Source: Diphasiastrum complanatum
Lineage: Eukaryota > Streptophyta > Lycopodiopsida > Lycopodiales > Lycopodiaceae
Reading direction: 5' to 3'
Length of the DNA stretch: 64,000 bases
Assembly (NCBI GenBank): GCA_029204225.1
Contig: CM055110.1
Location: 20,008,410 to 20,072,409 of the forward strand
Part shown: positions 32,961-41,302 of the stretch, piece after piece
Layout: the number at the start of each line of letters is the position of its first letter
Numbering within the stretch: the stretch's first letter is position 1
The notes under the pieces: generated by a model
Database searches by the model: none
What the model was told of the DNA's origin: nothing
What the model saw: only the letters and a program-made list of their open reading frames with translations
Translations under genes and position numbers: made by a program

Positions 32961-33773
32961 GTGCTGAAAGAGGACCATAACATTCTCTCATAGATATTTA
33001 ATAGAACATCATATCCTGTCACCATAAAAAATCACATGGAGGGAGTTCCACTCAATATTTCTGGAATTGGCACTCTCAAAATTGAATGGCATTTAGCAAG
33101 AGATCTGAAGACATTAAAATGTATGTTCAATGTATCTCATGGCACTAATTCTAAACACCCTTGTTTGTACTGCATGAAAACAACAAAAGACATGACAAGG
33201 AGTACAAGAATATCAAGAGATCGAGAAGATTCTAATTGGAAACCTGTACTATTGATTCATCTATGAAATGTTCATATCTGTACATTGCATGCGGAGTTGT
33301 GTATTATAGAAAAAATAATATATCTTCACATCTTGTTTGCATGGAATTCCGAGCCAAAGGCCTCAACGAAGGAAGCTATTTCCAGATTAGAGGATGTGTT
33401 GTCCAAAGCAGGCTTACATAAAGGCCACGTTAAAATAAAAAAAGATGACAAGCTATTAGGTAAAACAGGAAATATTCCATGCAAGCCGAGCATTGGAGGA
33501 TCTAAAGCTCGAAGATTTTTATCAAATTATTCTGGCAAACAATCTAAGATTCAATACACGGTTTGGAAAGAAATTATTGCAGCAACTCAAGATTTCGAAG
33601 AAGAAGGTTCTACTCGTATACACAAAGTAGAAGTTTGGAAAAAGTTAGACAACATGGTGAAATACTTGAGAAAAGATAAATTTTCAAATACTCAAATGAT
33701 ACAGAAAACAACCAATGAATTTGTGGATGCAGTTCAAAGTGCATGGGGTGTTGATTATATGACACATTATATG
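32961..33773 (+). CDS. DDE-transposase-like gene, exon 3 (central catalytic region)
   Basis: This exon follows acceptor TTATAG (32960). Its frame is interrupted by TAG at 32991 and TGA at 33264 but is otherwise coherent. It reads IEWHLARDLKTLKCMFNV, then a C-x2-C pair in KHPCLYCMKTTKD, then NVHICTLHAELCIIEKII. A Lys-rich part and KPSIGGSKARRFLSN, WKEIIAATQDF and AVQSAWGVDYMTHYM follow. A C-x2-C insert followed by an L-H-x-D/E segment is the order seen in RAG1/Transib-type transposases, and similar unnamed proteins occur in other genomes to my knowledge. The exon ends at donor ATG|GTAAGA. Two stops imply a decayed copy. Family unproven. Confidence 0.45.
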
Positions 33774-33867
33774 GTAAGATTTTGATTTTACACTACAATA
33801 GACAAATATGTGCAATTAAATTAGATACTTTTGGTACTGATTTAGATTATGTTTTTATGACATGTAG

Positions 33868-34158
33868 CACATATTACGACATCATTTGACATTCTTTGCA
33901 AGAAATAGTGGAAGTCTTAGCATATGGTCATTGCAAGGAATGGAAAAATCTCATTGGCAAGCAAGAGCGGCATTTCATAAAAGTACACAACATGGCGGGA
34001 CTACCACAAAAAACAGCTATATACTGCAACTTTTCCAATGGTTTTACAGAAGAATCCAAATTCGTCATAATACAAAATCGACGGATTATAAAAATTTCAA
34101 AAAGCATGCAAATTTATACAAGCCAGTAGGACACAATAAAATTTTGTATATTAAATAA
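33868..34158 (+). CDS. DDE-transposase-like gene, exon 4 (late Glu motif)
   Basis: After a clean 94-base intron (33774-33867, GTAAGA...CATGTAG) the frame continues in phase. It reads HILRHHLTFFARNSG, then SLSIWSLQGMEKSHWQARAA and STQHGGTT, and ends at 34158. The W-S-x-Q-G-x-E-K-S-H block, carrying an invariant-looking Glu late in the protein, resembles the position of the third catalytic acid in DDE enzymes with a large insertion (RAG1 has W-A-S-E-G-N-E). The stop lies 21 bases from the stop of the oppositely oriented gene at 34180. Confidence 0.5.
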   Translation, partial: HILRHHLTFFARNSGSLSIWSLQGMEKSHWQARAAFHKSTQHGGTTTKNSYILQLFQWFYRRIQIRHNTKSTDYKNFKKHANLYKPVGHNKILYIK

Positions 34159-34179
34159 AAATATTTTACAAAGTACAAT

Positions 34180-35214
34180 TCAGCAGTATCTAATCTGCTT
34201 CTGATTTTTTTTCCAATGAAAGTTGCAACTTAGAATCATGCAACAATTTTTTTCTTTTGTATGGATCAATAGCTCATAGTTTTCATGCTTACTCAGATCA
34301 ACGTAAGCAACATACACTACAAAATGAGATGATCTAAGCATAGAATTCATTGGTCCATATCCTAAAATTTTAACCACAATAGTTTTCTTTACAAAATTTA
34401 TTTTATGCACCTTATTGAATTTATATCCTCCAAGAAAATGAGACAGTGCCTTGATTGTCATAATCATAGTTTCACCATGTTGATGAAACTTTGAATGGAC
34501 AACACTTATCTCATTATTCTTGAAGGACTTCAGATAGTGCCCCAGTGCATGATCTCTTGAAAATTCTCCAGCAGAAGATCTCTGTCCTCCTCGACGAATT
34601 GCAAAATCATCAAGGAAAATTGTTTCCTGAAATGATAAAAAAAAAAAAGTAAGCTCTAGTATATAATCTGACATAACAAATCTACTAGTACTTGATAAGA
34701 GACAAAAACTTACGCATTCGGCTTTGTCTTCTCTGATTACTGTCTCTCCATCAATATTACGTCCACCTTTCGATGTCAATATTGTTGGTGAATAGACAGT
34801 TGGCTGTGGAAAACCAAGTTGACTTTGGATTCTAAGAAACTCCTTCTCATAAGGTAGATCATCTTCTTTGTTGCGCATTTCCTCCACAACCATTTTCAAG
34901 CAATCTTTCCCTGAATAAAACTTATCATTATGTACATCATCAACACCAAGGAGAAGATCATTAGCATCAAAATCAATTATATCCGAAAATTCATCAAGCT
35001 CTTTGTTCAAAATGCAAAGAGTCTCAACTTCAATGAAGTCGAAAAGATCCGATATATCCGATATTGTCAAAAAGAAATTATTATCTATATTATAAGTAGG
35101 CAAAGTGATCAAAGATTTATCAGAAGTAGAAAGGGTAGTGGGTGTTCTAGGGCCTATAGAAGTAGCCCTATTTCGAGCAGGATCAAAATCAGAACAATCA
35201 GACACTCGTATCAA
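34180..35214 (-). CDS. Unknown spliced gene, main part (two exons)
   Basis: Reading downward, exon sequence 35214-34714 encodes an acidic, Asp/Ser-rich protein part (ISDISDLFDFIEVETL, FSDIIDFDANDLLLGVDD, EKEFLRIQSQLGFPQP). An 87-base intron (34713-34627) has textbook signals: donor TGC|GTAAGT, a T-rich tract and acceptor TTTCAG|GAA. It is a multiple of three without stops, so an unspliced reading is also open. Exon 34626-34180 encodes a more compact part: FLDDFAIRRGGQRSSAGEF, GHYLKSFKNNEISVVHSKF, HGETMIMTIKALSHFLGGY, HFVVYVAYVDLSKHE. I recognise no family. The gene is tail to tail with the transposase-like gene. Upstream it continues through a seven-T run at about 35219 that shifts the frame. 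Confidence 0.5.
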   Translation of the reverse strand: MIRVSDCSDFDPARNRATSIGPRTPTTLSTSDKSLITLPTYNIDNNFFLTISDISDLFDFIEVETLCILNKELDEFSDIIDFDANDLLLGVDDVHNDKFYSGKDCLKMVVEEMRNKEDDLPYEKEFLRIQSQLGFPQPTVYSPTILTSKGGRNIDGETVIREDKAECVSFCLLSSTSRFVMSDYILELTFFFLSFQETIFLDDFAIRRGGQRSSAGEFSRDHALGHYLKSFKNNEISVVHSKFHQHGETMIMTIKALSHFLGGYKFNKVHKINFVKKTIVVKILGYGPMNSMLRSSHFVVYVAYVDLSKHENYELLIHTKEKNCCMILSCNFHWKKNQKQIRYC

Positions 35215-35701
35215 TAAAAAAAGTATCTATATCTACAATCTTTGACTTTTCAGACTTTGTACCACTAGAAGAAGCTGCTTCAGAAGTGGAGGGCACAGCC
35301 TTTGAATCGTTAGAAATATTTAACAAAAGGGCAAAAAACAAAAACAGACTGAAAATCGACAAATCTACATTTTTTATTATGAATTGGGCACTCATCTACA
35401 GACTTCAAATCATTATGTAACTTGGTAAACATTCTGTCAAGCTTAGCTTTATAGATATGCTTGTCGAGTGCCACCAAGTCCTAATAATGAATCATGTCCT
35501 TGTTCTGAGATCTGAATAGCGGAGTACTGAGCAGGGACTTAAATCTGAGATATATCTTAAAAAATGCCTCCACATCAGGGCCCTTAGTTATAGAAGGTAG
35601 AATAAAAAGAAAAAGAGATAAAGAGATTTGAAATAGTCCAACCTATCAGTAATACCAAATTCATTAAAAAAAGAAAGCAGACTGGATTCAAAATTAGACA
35701 T
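35215..35701 (-). CDS. Unknown spliced gene, N-terminal part (frame-broken)
   Basis: A candidate ATG at 35701 (SNFESSLLSFFNEFGITD) is followed by a possible donor (AG|GTTGGA). A block reading GPDVEAFFKIYLRFKSLLST, LDKHIYKAKLDRMFTKLHND and DECPIHNKKCRFVDF then runs to about 35350, with one TAG at about 35488. A Ser/Glu/Lys-rich piece (STSEAASSSGTKSEKSK) links this to the main part. The exon phases do not match cleanly, so the exact structure is uncertain. The codon pattern nevertheless looks protein-coding. The Cys/His pattern could bind a metal, but no known domain is evident. Confidence 0.35.
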
Positions 35702-36164
35702 TTTAAATAAAAATAACAGAACTAAAATTTCAAATATCGCTCTCAGGCGCAAACCGTAGGTCAAACAAGCACGCTAAGGCAACGTGCGCTCGAGAAAGAT
35801 ATTTGAAGTTGGAGTATCGGATCCGAGTATAAGAACACCGAGCAGAATAGAAAAGGGATGCAAAGCGTGCTTGAATACGATACCGGACGATGCAGTATCG
35901 AATCCAGGTGCATAATAGTCAACGAAAGGTAATGAGAGCAAGCAGCGCGCTTGAAATCGATATCCAGCAAAGCAATCGTAAATTTGCGTGAAAATTCGAG
36001 CCGAAAAAAACCTATTTATAAAAAAAAATCACACGTGTGGAGGAGTGGCGAAGGAACACGTGTCGACATGTGATTGGTCAAAATAAATGCGTCGTACCTA
36101 GAATGATTGATCTGACATCTGTCACGTGCGAGAATGACACGCGTCGATAACGGATTCGCACATG
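35702..36164. promoter_or_regulatory. Divergent intergenic region with TATA box and three G-boxes
   Basis: This 463-base gap separates the divergent starts of the unknown minus-strand gene and the histone-H3-like plus-strand gene. On the minus strand a consensus TATA box, TATAAATAGG, lies at 36020-36011, about 310 bases before the candidate ATG at 35701. Three CACGTG G-box cores lie at 36032-36037, 36057-36062 and 36123-36128. G-boxes bind bZIP and bHLH factors in plants. A shared, regulated bidirectional promoter is a reasonable inference; there is no evident TATA box for the plus-strand gene. Confidence 0.5.
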
Positions 36165-36795
36165 ATGGCCAGGACCAAATCCACCGCCTGTGCCATCACC
36201 ACTACACAATCATCTCATTCCCGTGTTCCTCCTGGTATTGGCCGTAGGCGTGGCAGGAAGCAGGTCTGGCTGGGGGAGATTAGAAAACTCCAAAAATCAA
36301 CTGAATTGTTGATCCCTAGAGCTCCTTTCGACCGATCTGTTCGGAATGTCACTCTGGCACTTGGGTTGAATGTTCGTTTTGTCGTGACGGCCATGCAGGC
36401 CTTACAGGGTGCCTACAGAAGATTTTATGTCCCAGTTTTTTGAGAATACTTGTCTTTTGGCAGTGCATGGTAAACGTGTCACCATCATGCCAAAGGATTT
36501 CGTCATTCTCAAAAGGCTTCGGGACATATATTCTGGTCTGCATGTTGATAATGCCACCACCTCCAGAGACCTGCCTCTGGATAGAACCGACGTGCCTACT
36601 ACCTCTAGGAGGAAGAGAAAGCAAGTTGTTTCCAAGAAGGCTGGATCTCAAAGGCCACCTGCTTCCCTTCCTCCTAGATGTATCCTGGCCAAGAGACCCC
36701 GTGTCTTTCTTAGCTCTGAGTCAGATGCTGGAGACTCTGACTCAGATCGAAAATCTTCACCCCTTCCTCCTCATGTTAATCGTCCAGCTCCTTAG
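36165..36795 (+). CDS. Divergent histone H3-like domain with long C-terminal tail
   Basis: ATG 36165 (preceded by an in-frame ATG at 36162) starts MARTKSTA, matching the H3 tail including Lys4; after that the tail diverges. The H3 fold is clear: LGEIRKLQKSTELLI (alphaN), PFDRSVRNV (alpha1), LNVRF loop, AMQALQ (alpha2 start), then FFENTCLLAVHGKRVTIMPKD (end of alpha2, loop 2). One extra base near 36405-36411 within alpha2 splits the frame; both sides match H3 closely. Loop 1 has canonical length. Instead of ending after about 135 residues, the protein continues about 85 residues through a basic patch (SRRKRKQ) and an acidic patch (SESDAGDSDSD) to TAG 36793. In-frame coding appears to continue beyond that stop. 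Confidence 0.7.
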
Positions 36796-37575
36796 CAGGT
36801 TTCATCACCAAAAGTGTTGATTACCCAAGAGGAGCTAGACAAATTAACAGAGAAATCTGTAAATATTGTTTTCACTTCTACTTCTGCTCCTGTACATAAT
36901 CTTTTTGTGATAATTCCATACGATCCATTCCAGGTTTTTTTTATTCTGACCATTATAATCAATACGAGGCCTACGTAGCTAACAAAATTGATCTTCTCGA
37001 CAACTTTTTTTATTTTCTTTCTTCCAGATGCACGTAGAAGCTTCAGATTAGGTCCAAAATTTTGTGCCGAACTAAAAGATAAGACCTCAAAAATTTTAGA
37101 TGCAATAGTAGGAATTTTGTTTTTGCAAAATAGTATTAGTTTCAATTCCCATGGTACAGTTTTTGTAGTTAGTCCATTTTTCATGGGAGCGGTAAAGGCG
37201 AAAGAAGTCAATTTTGAGAAGGCTGTCTATTTTATCGAGTGCAGTCCTATGGCGAAATTCTATTTGATTCCATATGAAAATAAGTAAGGATTGCTCTTTT
37301 GTTTTTGTTGCTTTAATCTGGATTGTTGCATGCTTCATTGCTTTAATAAGAACGGAATTTTTTTATAAATATGAATTTATCGATATTTGTATTTTGGTTG
37401 TTGCAGTCGGCATTGGAGCCTAAACATTCTTTTTGTAAAAATAAATAAGGAGGGAGTATCAAAATTTCTATGTGTAAAATTAAACTTAGCTGCAAATACA
37501 CATAGAGAATTTGATTCTCTACTTCATTCTCTTCATCCACCTCAACACATGTCAAAATGGCATCATTGTATATAA
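36796..37575 (+). CDS. Ulp1/C48-like cysteine protease N-terminal half, downstream of the H3 domain
   Basis: In frame after the TAG the sequence reads LITQEELDKLTEKSV and NLFVIIPYDPF. Two T-run frame slips (about 36937 and 37006) precede LLDNFF, then ARRSFRLGPKFCAEL, ILDAIVGILFLQ, VFVVSPFFMG and KFYLIPYEN. A 123-base intron (37284-37406, donor AA|GTAAGG, acceptor TTGCAG) joins in phase to a codon block RHWSLNILFV. The L-I-P-x-x-x-N-x-H-W-S-L motif with a preceding helix and VF-x-S-FF strand is the pattern of Ulp1/SENP-type peptidases; the His of HWS would be catalytic. The expected Asp reads N or is displaced (KLNL), and I cannot find the Q...DCG cysteine part downstream, so the domain is incomplete. 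Confidence 0.45.
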
Positions 37576-38060
37576 TTTTAATATTTTTTCGTTTTGAATG
37601 TCCATTGGCTTCCAAGTCTTGATCGAGTGGCACCCATTTACCTTTATTTTTTTTTTCATCTTTGATAATGGAAGCATAAGCTCAACATTTGTATTTCAAT
37701 TTGATAACGGAGGCACATGGAAGACATTTTAATTCTACATTCTAATTCTCCATCTGATCTTTTGTCCCAGCCTTCATCCATAAGTTCAGATAATAAACTA
37801 TCTGATAGATTTTTGCATACAAACATCGTTGGGATTTTGTGTACATTGACACTTGAAAAGAAATCCACAAATATATTCAAGAAAATAAACCAACTCAATC
37901 TGACTGTTTTTTATCACGTGCTCATTTTTAATGAATTTTTTACATCAATATATATCTTGCAACAAAATGATTCTGAAATTGTAGCATCTGGTGCAATTCA
38001 TTCATCACTTTCAAAACTAGGTAATGGAAGTCAGAAGACAGAAAATACATAATACGTGTC
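37576..38060. other. 3' flank of the cluster, no gene assigned
   Basis: Two near-duplicate segments of about 33 bases (TTTGATAATGGAAGC and TTTGATAACGGAGGC units, 37661-37735) occur. A plus-strand frame (37717-38052) rich in Ser and Leu is open but unrecognised. A catalytic-cysteine exon for the protease-like gene would be expected here but was not seen. A short perfect palindrome GGATCTGTAGATCC lies at about 38088-38101, just beyond. Confidence 0.25.
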
Positions 38061-38455
38061 CGCTTGCGTGCGAGACAATTTTGTAGAGGATCTGTAGATC
38101 CACAAATCCGCTAGTAAGCGAGACATGATTCGTAAAAAAACTGTATTTCTCTCACACCAATGCATTGCGTGGATCTATCATGCAGTGCTTGAAGAATCAA
38201 GAAAATCAATAGATAATATTGTAGTTGTTGTGCACATATTAATTTGTATGATTGTATAATCTTGAATGAAAATTTGCCTGCTACTATTTGTGTGTCTGAT
38301 TCACTTGCCCATTCAATTCCGCACTTTGGTTTGATATTGTTGATCAGTAGTATCTGTCTACACACTGAAGGATTGTAGGAATGATATAGCCGGCAGTGAC
38401 CAGCGATCATATCTAAATTCCTGACAAATTGATCTTGTTCGGGAATCCTTTTGCT

Positions 38456-38760
38456 TCGTGTTTCGTCTCATTTCGCTTTGCGATCACTTGGCTTTAAGGG
38501 TAAATCAATTTCAGAACTCACCTAAATGTTGTTTTGTTTCGTCTTGTTTTGTTTCATCTCGTCTCGTCTCGTTACAGAGCCTGATTGATCTTTTCACAAC
38601 TACTTGTGCTTCGTTTCGTTTCGTGTCATTTCACGATCTCTATGCTTTCAGCATGAATCAATGTCATAGCTCGTTTAAATTTTGCTTTGTTTCGCTTTAT
38701 TTCATTTTCGTCTAGATTTCGTCTCATTTCGTTTCGTTGTGTTTCAAGGCCTGATTGATC
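38456..38760 (+). repeat. TTTCGT-rich degenerate repeat
   Basis: About 25 scattered copies of TTTCGT/TTTCAT/CTCGT-like hexamers occur in 300 bases (for example TTTCATCTCGTCTCGTCTCG near 38550). The strand is strongly T/C biased. It lies in the region that should be the 5' LTR or leader of the copia element whose primer-binding site is at 38885. Its role is unknown. Confidence 0.5.
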
Positions 38761-38884
38761 CAACACGAATTATTCTCGAACAGAAATAATTCGAGTTTCG
38801 CGAATCGTTTGAGGTTTTCTTTTATCAGTTTGTCACCAGAGTTCTAGCTGGAATTTGCATATTCTAAGTGCATTTTTCGCATTA

Positions 38885-38897
38885 GTGGTATCAAAGC
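38885..38897 (+). other. Primer-binding site of copia element
   Basis: TGGTATCAAAGCC differs by one base from the usual copia PBS complementary to initiator tRNA-Met. It follows a CA-ending segment (TTTTTCGCA, end 38881) by four bases, so the 5' LTR should end at 38881. The LTR start is not defined because no matching 3' LTR was recognised. Confidence 0.65.
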
Positions 38898-38976
38898 CTA
38901 CCTTGTCATAGTCTGACATAGCCAAAAAGCTATCAGATCAAAGGGGCTAAGCATTCAACCAAACAACCATCAACAA

Positions 38977-39651
38977 GTGAACACGAATTCAGAAGCAATG
39001 GCTTCAATCAACAGCATACAATCCAAGATCTGTACAGTTCTGGATTCATCAGGATCTAACTTTCTAGCATGGAAAGTTAAGGCCTCGCTGATACTAAAGG
39101 GTGAAGGATTATTCCCTTGGATAGATGGCACCGAGGAGATGCCTACAACAACAGGCAAAGAGCTACGCGAATGGAGGGAGACAAATGACAAGGCAGTAGA
39201 GTTCCTATCATCATCCATCGAGGATAGCCTCACACTTGACCTGGCTACACTTTCCAAGGCAAAAGAGATGTGGGATACACTACTTACAAGGTTTCATACA
39301 AAATCACGCAGTCAAATAATGATGCTGGAAGATCAGTTGACAAACCTGCAGTGGGATGGCAAAGACCTCACTTATTTTGTAAGGAAGATGAAGGATCTAG
39401 TCCTATCACTACACAATTCTAGAGTAGAAAATGCAGTGTCAAGAGAGAAGCAGCTCACTTATCTGTTGAGAGCCTTACCTAGATCTTTCCAGACAACCAA
39501 AACCCTGCTAGCAAAGGATCCTACAATGACTCTTGAAAAGGCAATTGTCAAGATTCGAGAGGAAGTCGAGGCTCAAGAGCACCTTGATCACGAGGATGCT
39601 TCTGACCAAGCCCTCTATAGCAACAAAGAAAAGACAAAGAATCAAGCCTAA
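38977..39651 (+). CDS. Copia Gag (capsid part)
   Basis: A 224-codon frame starting at ATG 38977 (a second in-frame ATG follows at 38998) has the UBN2/retrotran Gag pattern: SGSNFLAWKVKASLIL, EMWDTLLTRFH, IMMLEDQLTNLQWDG, KQLTYLLRALPRSFQ. It ends in a charged tail at a stop. The zinc knuckle is in the next open stretch. This is the best preserved Gag of the copia elements in the window. Confidence 0.85.
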   Translation: MNTNSEAMASINSIQSKICTVLDSSGSNFLAWKVKASLILKGEGLFPWIDGTEEMPTTTGKELREWRETNDKAVEFLSSSIEDSLTLDLATLSKAKEMWDTLLTRFHTKSRSQIMMLEDQLTNLQWDGKDLTYFVRKMKDLVLSLHNSRVENAVSREKQLTYLLRALPRSFQTTKTLLAKDPTMTLEKAIVKIREEVEAQEHLDHEDASDQALYSNKEKTKNQA

Positions 39652-39763
39652 GAGGGAGTCAGATCAAAAGAAGGATCGCGATCAGCAAGCAGAAGGGACC
39701 AGCAAAGGCAAATGAAAGAACAAAGGGAGGTCGAAACAGCAAGGTGGAGACAAGAAGACCTAC

Positions 39764-40036
39764 ATGAGATGCAGACGCGAAGGACACACAGTCGATACGT
39801 GTTGGCTCAATCCCAATATTGAGTGTCTCCACTGCCACAAGAAGGGTCATGCAGCCATGGACTGTCGCCGGAACCCAAGAAACAAATTAGCACAGAACAG
39901 ACAGGAGAACAATAATAGCTCGTCCTATGTCGAGGAGCCAGAGAGCTCGAAAATGGGTGAAGAGAGATCGAACAGAACTAATTCGACTGCCTACATCTAT
40001 GCAGATGTGTGTGCAGTGTCAACACCAAACACGTAG
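39764..40036 (+). pseudogene. Copia Gag zinc knuckles
   Basis: Two knuckle-like motifs follow one another. The first, CRREGHTVDTC, lacks its first Cys. The second, CLHCHKKGHAAMDC, is complete. They lead into an acidic, Ser/Asn-rich stretch and then, after a stop at about 40036, the protease start. One frame break separates this from the capsid part. Confidence 0.75.
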
Positions 40037-41059
40037 GAGGTAATCCTTGACTCAAGAGCTACCTCACACTTCATAACATCAAGATGAATTATGTCTGATT
40101 TTCGAAGTGCAGATCCATCAAGATTCATGTTCTTGGAGATGGATCCAAACATCAAGTGAATGATATTGGTTCATTGTGGCTCAACACAAATGGCAGAGAC
40201 AGACGACTCGAAGATGTTCTGTTCGTGCCTACACTGCTTCTGTGGCAAAAATAGCTGATGCAAGGATGCATGTGACGTTCTCAGACGAAGCATGCAACGT
40301 TGTTGAAGGCAGAAGAAAAGGCAGTTTATATCACTTGAAGGTACGCCTGCTTGCTAATCAAGTGCATCAGACTCATGATGATTCGCCAGACACTCTATGG
40401 CATAGGAGACTATGCCATATGAATTCAATGACACTTTACCAAGCAAGTAATCATCTCAAATACAAACAATTCGACCACCTATGATGCATGTCTGAAGAGT
40501 AAGATGTCATGCACTCCATTTGTAAAGGACTCCTATAGAATGACCAAGATTCTGGAGTTAGTGCATTCTGACATCTGTGGGCCTTTCAATGTGATCTCAG
40601 TAGGAGGCTCGAAATACTACATTATCTTCAGTGATGATTATAGTAAATTTGCCAAAGTGTATTTTATTCAGAATAAATCAGAAGCATTTGACAAATTCAT
40701 AGAGTATGTGAATTGGGTAGAGAGATGCACTGGCAACAAAGTGAAGCAAATCAGGACAGATCGAGGTGGCAAATACATCTCGAATCACTTCACTGACTTC
40801 TACAATGATCGTGGTATCATTCACAGAAGGACTGCATCCTACACACCGTAGCACAACGATGTTGCAGAAAGAAAGAATAGAACTCTGATGAAAGCTGCCA
40901 GATGCATGATGGCCTACTCGAAAGCTCCAAGAGTACTGTGGGCTGAAGCAGTAGCTACAGTTGCATATATTCAGAATAGGACAGAAAAGTCTGGTGTCCC
41001 TCACACGACACCACACGAATTATGGTGAGTAGAAAACCCAATCTGACTCACATCAGAAT
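40037..41059 (+). pseudogene. Copia protease, pre-integrase and integrase 5' half
   Basis: The protease active site reads D-S-R (ILDSRATSHFIT) instead of D-S-G. Pre-integrase (LWHRRLCHMNSMTLYQA) and integrase core follow: LVHSDICGPF, QIRTDRGGKY, then HNDVAERKNRT with a TAG just before it (40849), where a Gln codon is expected. The frame ends inside the integrase at RKPNLTHIRIF (41060), directly at a gypsy LTR. The continuation of this motif (GCAAYAHIPDK) is found at 17.39 kb on the minus strand, next to the same LTR type. Confidence 0.85.
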
Positions 41060-41064
41060 CTTTG

Positions 41065-41292
41065 TATTAGCAGATTCTAGAGAATCTCCAAGTGTCGAGT
41101 AGCGGAGTATTGGATTGGAGTTACCCAGTGACAGGCTGGGAATACATGTTTAAACTTGAGTAATGCTTCTGCTTTGTAACAGTTCTAATAAGAAGAAGAA
41201 CCACAAAGAACCGTAACAATAGAAGTAAAGTAATCCAAGAAGAAGAAAGAGATAAAAGAAACTTGTCCACAGATTCAATGAATTTGTCAACA
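41065..41292 (+). repeat. Gypsy 5' LTR, internally deleted (228 bp)
   Basis: It starts TATTAGCAGATTCTAG, ends GTCAACA, and matches both ends of the 971-base LTR at 17397-18367 (opposite orientation). About 740 internal bases are missing, with the join near 41100. The preceding five bases, CTTTG (41060-41064), equal the five bases after the end of the other LTR. Confidence 0.75.
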
Positions 41293-41294
41293 TT

Positions 41295-41302
41295 TGGCGC
41301 CG
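41295..41302 (+). other. Primer-binding site of gypsy element
   Basis: TGGCGCCG follows the LTR end (GTCAACA) by two bases. TGGCGCCG is the usual start of the PBS in Athila/Tat-group gypsy elements. This fixes 41065-41292 as a 5' LTR, in agreement with the Athila/Tat-like pol at 23.7-27.9 kb. Confidence 0.65.

Noticed and set aside
36165-36795. Calling the H3-like gene CENH3
   Set aside because: Loop 1 has the canonical H3 length and a long tail follows the histone fold; plant CENH3 has a longer loop 1 and ends soon after the fold.
37343-37633. Minus-strand frame with a VPLDQD-like motif, as the protease Cys/Gln region
   Set aside because: It is on the wrong strand relative to the Ulp1-like gene and lacks the DCG motif.
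31200-38400. Terminal inverted repeats bounding the three-gene cluster
   Set aside because: I compared the flanks by eye and found no convincing match; a self-alignment is needed before claiming element ends.
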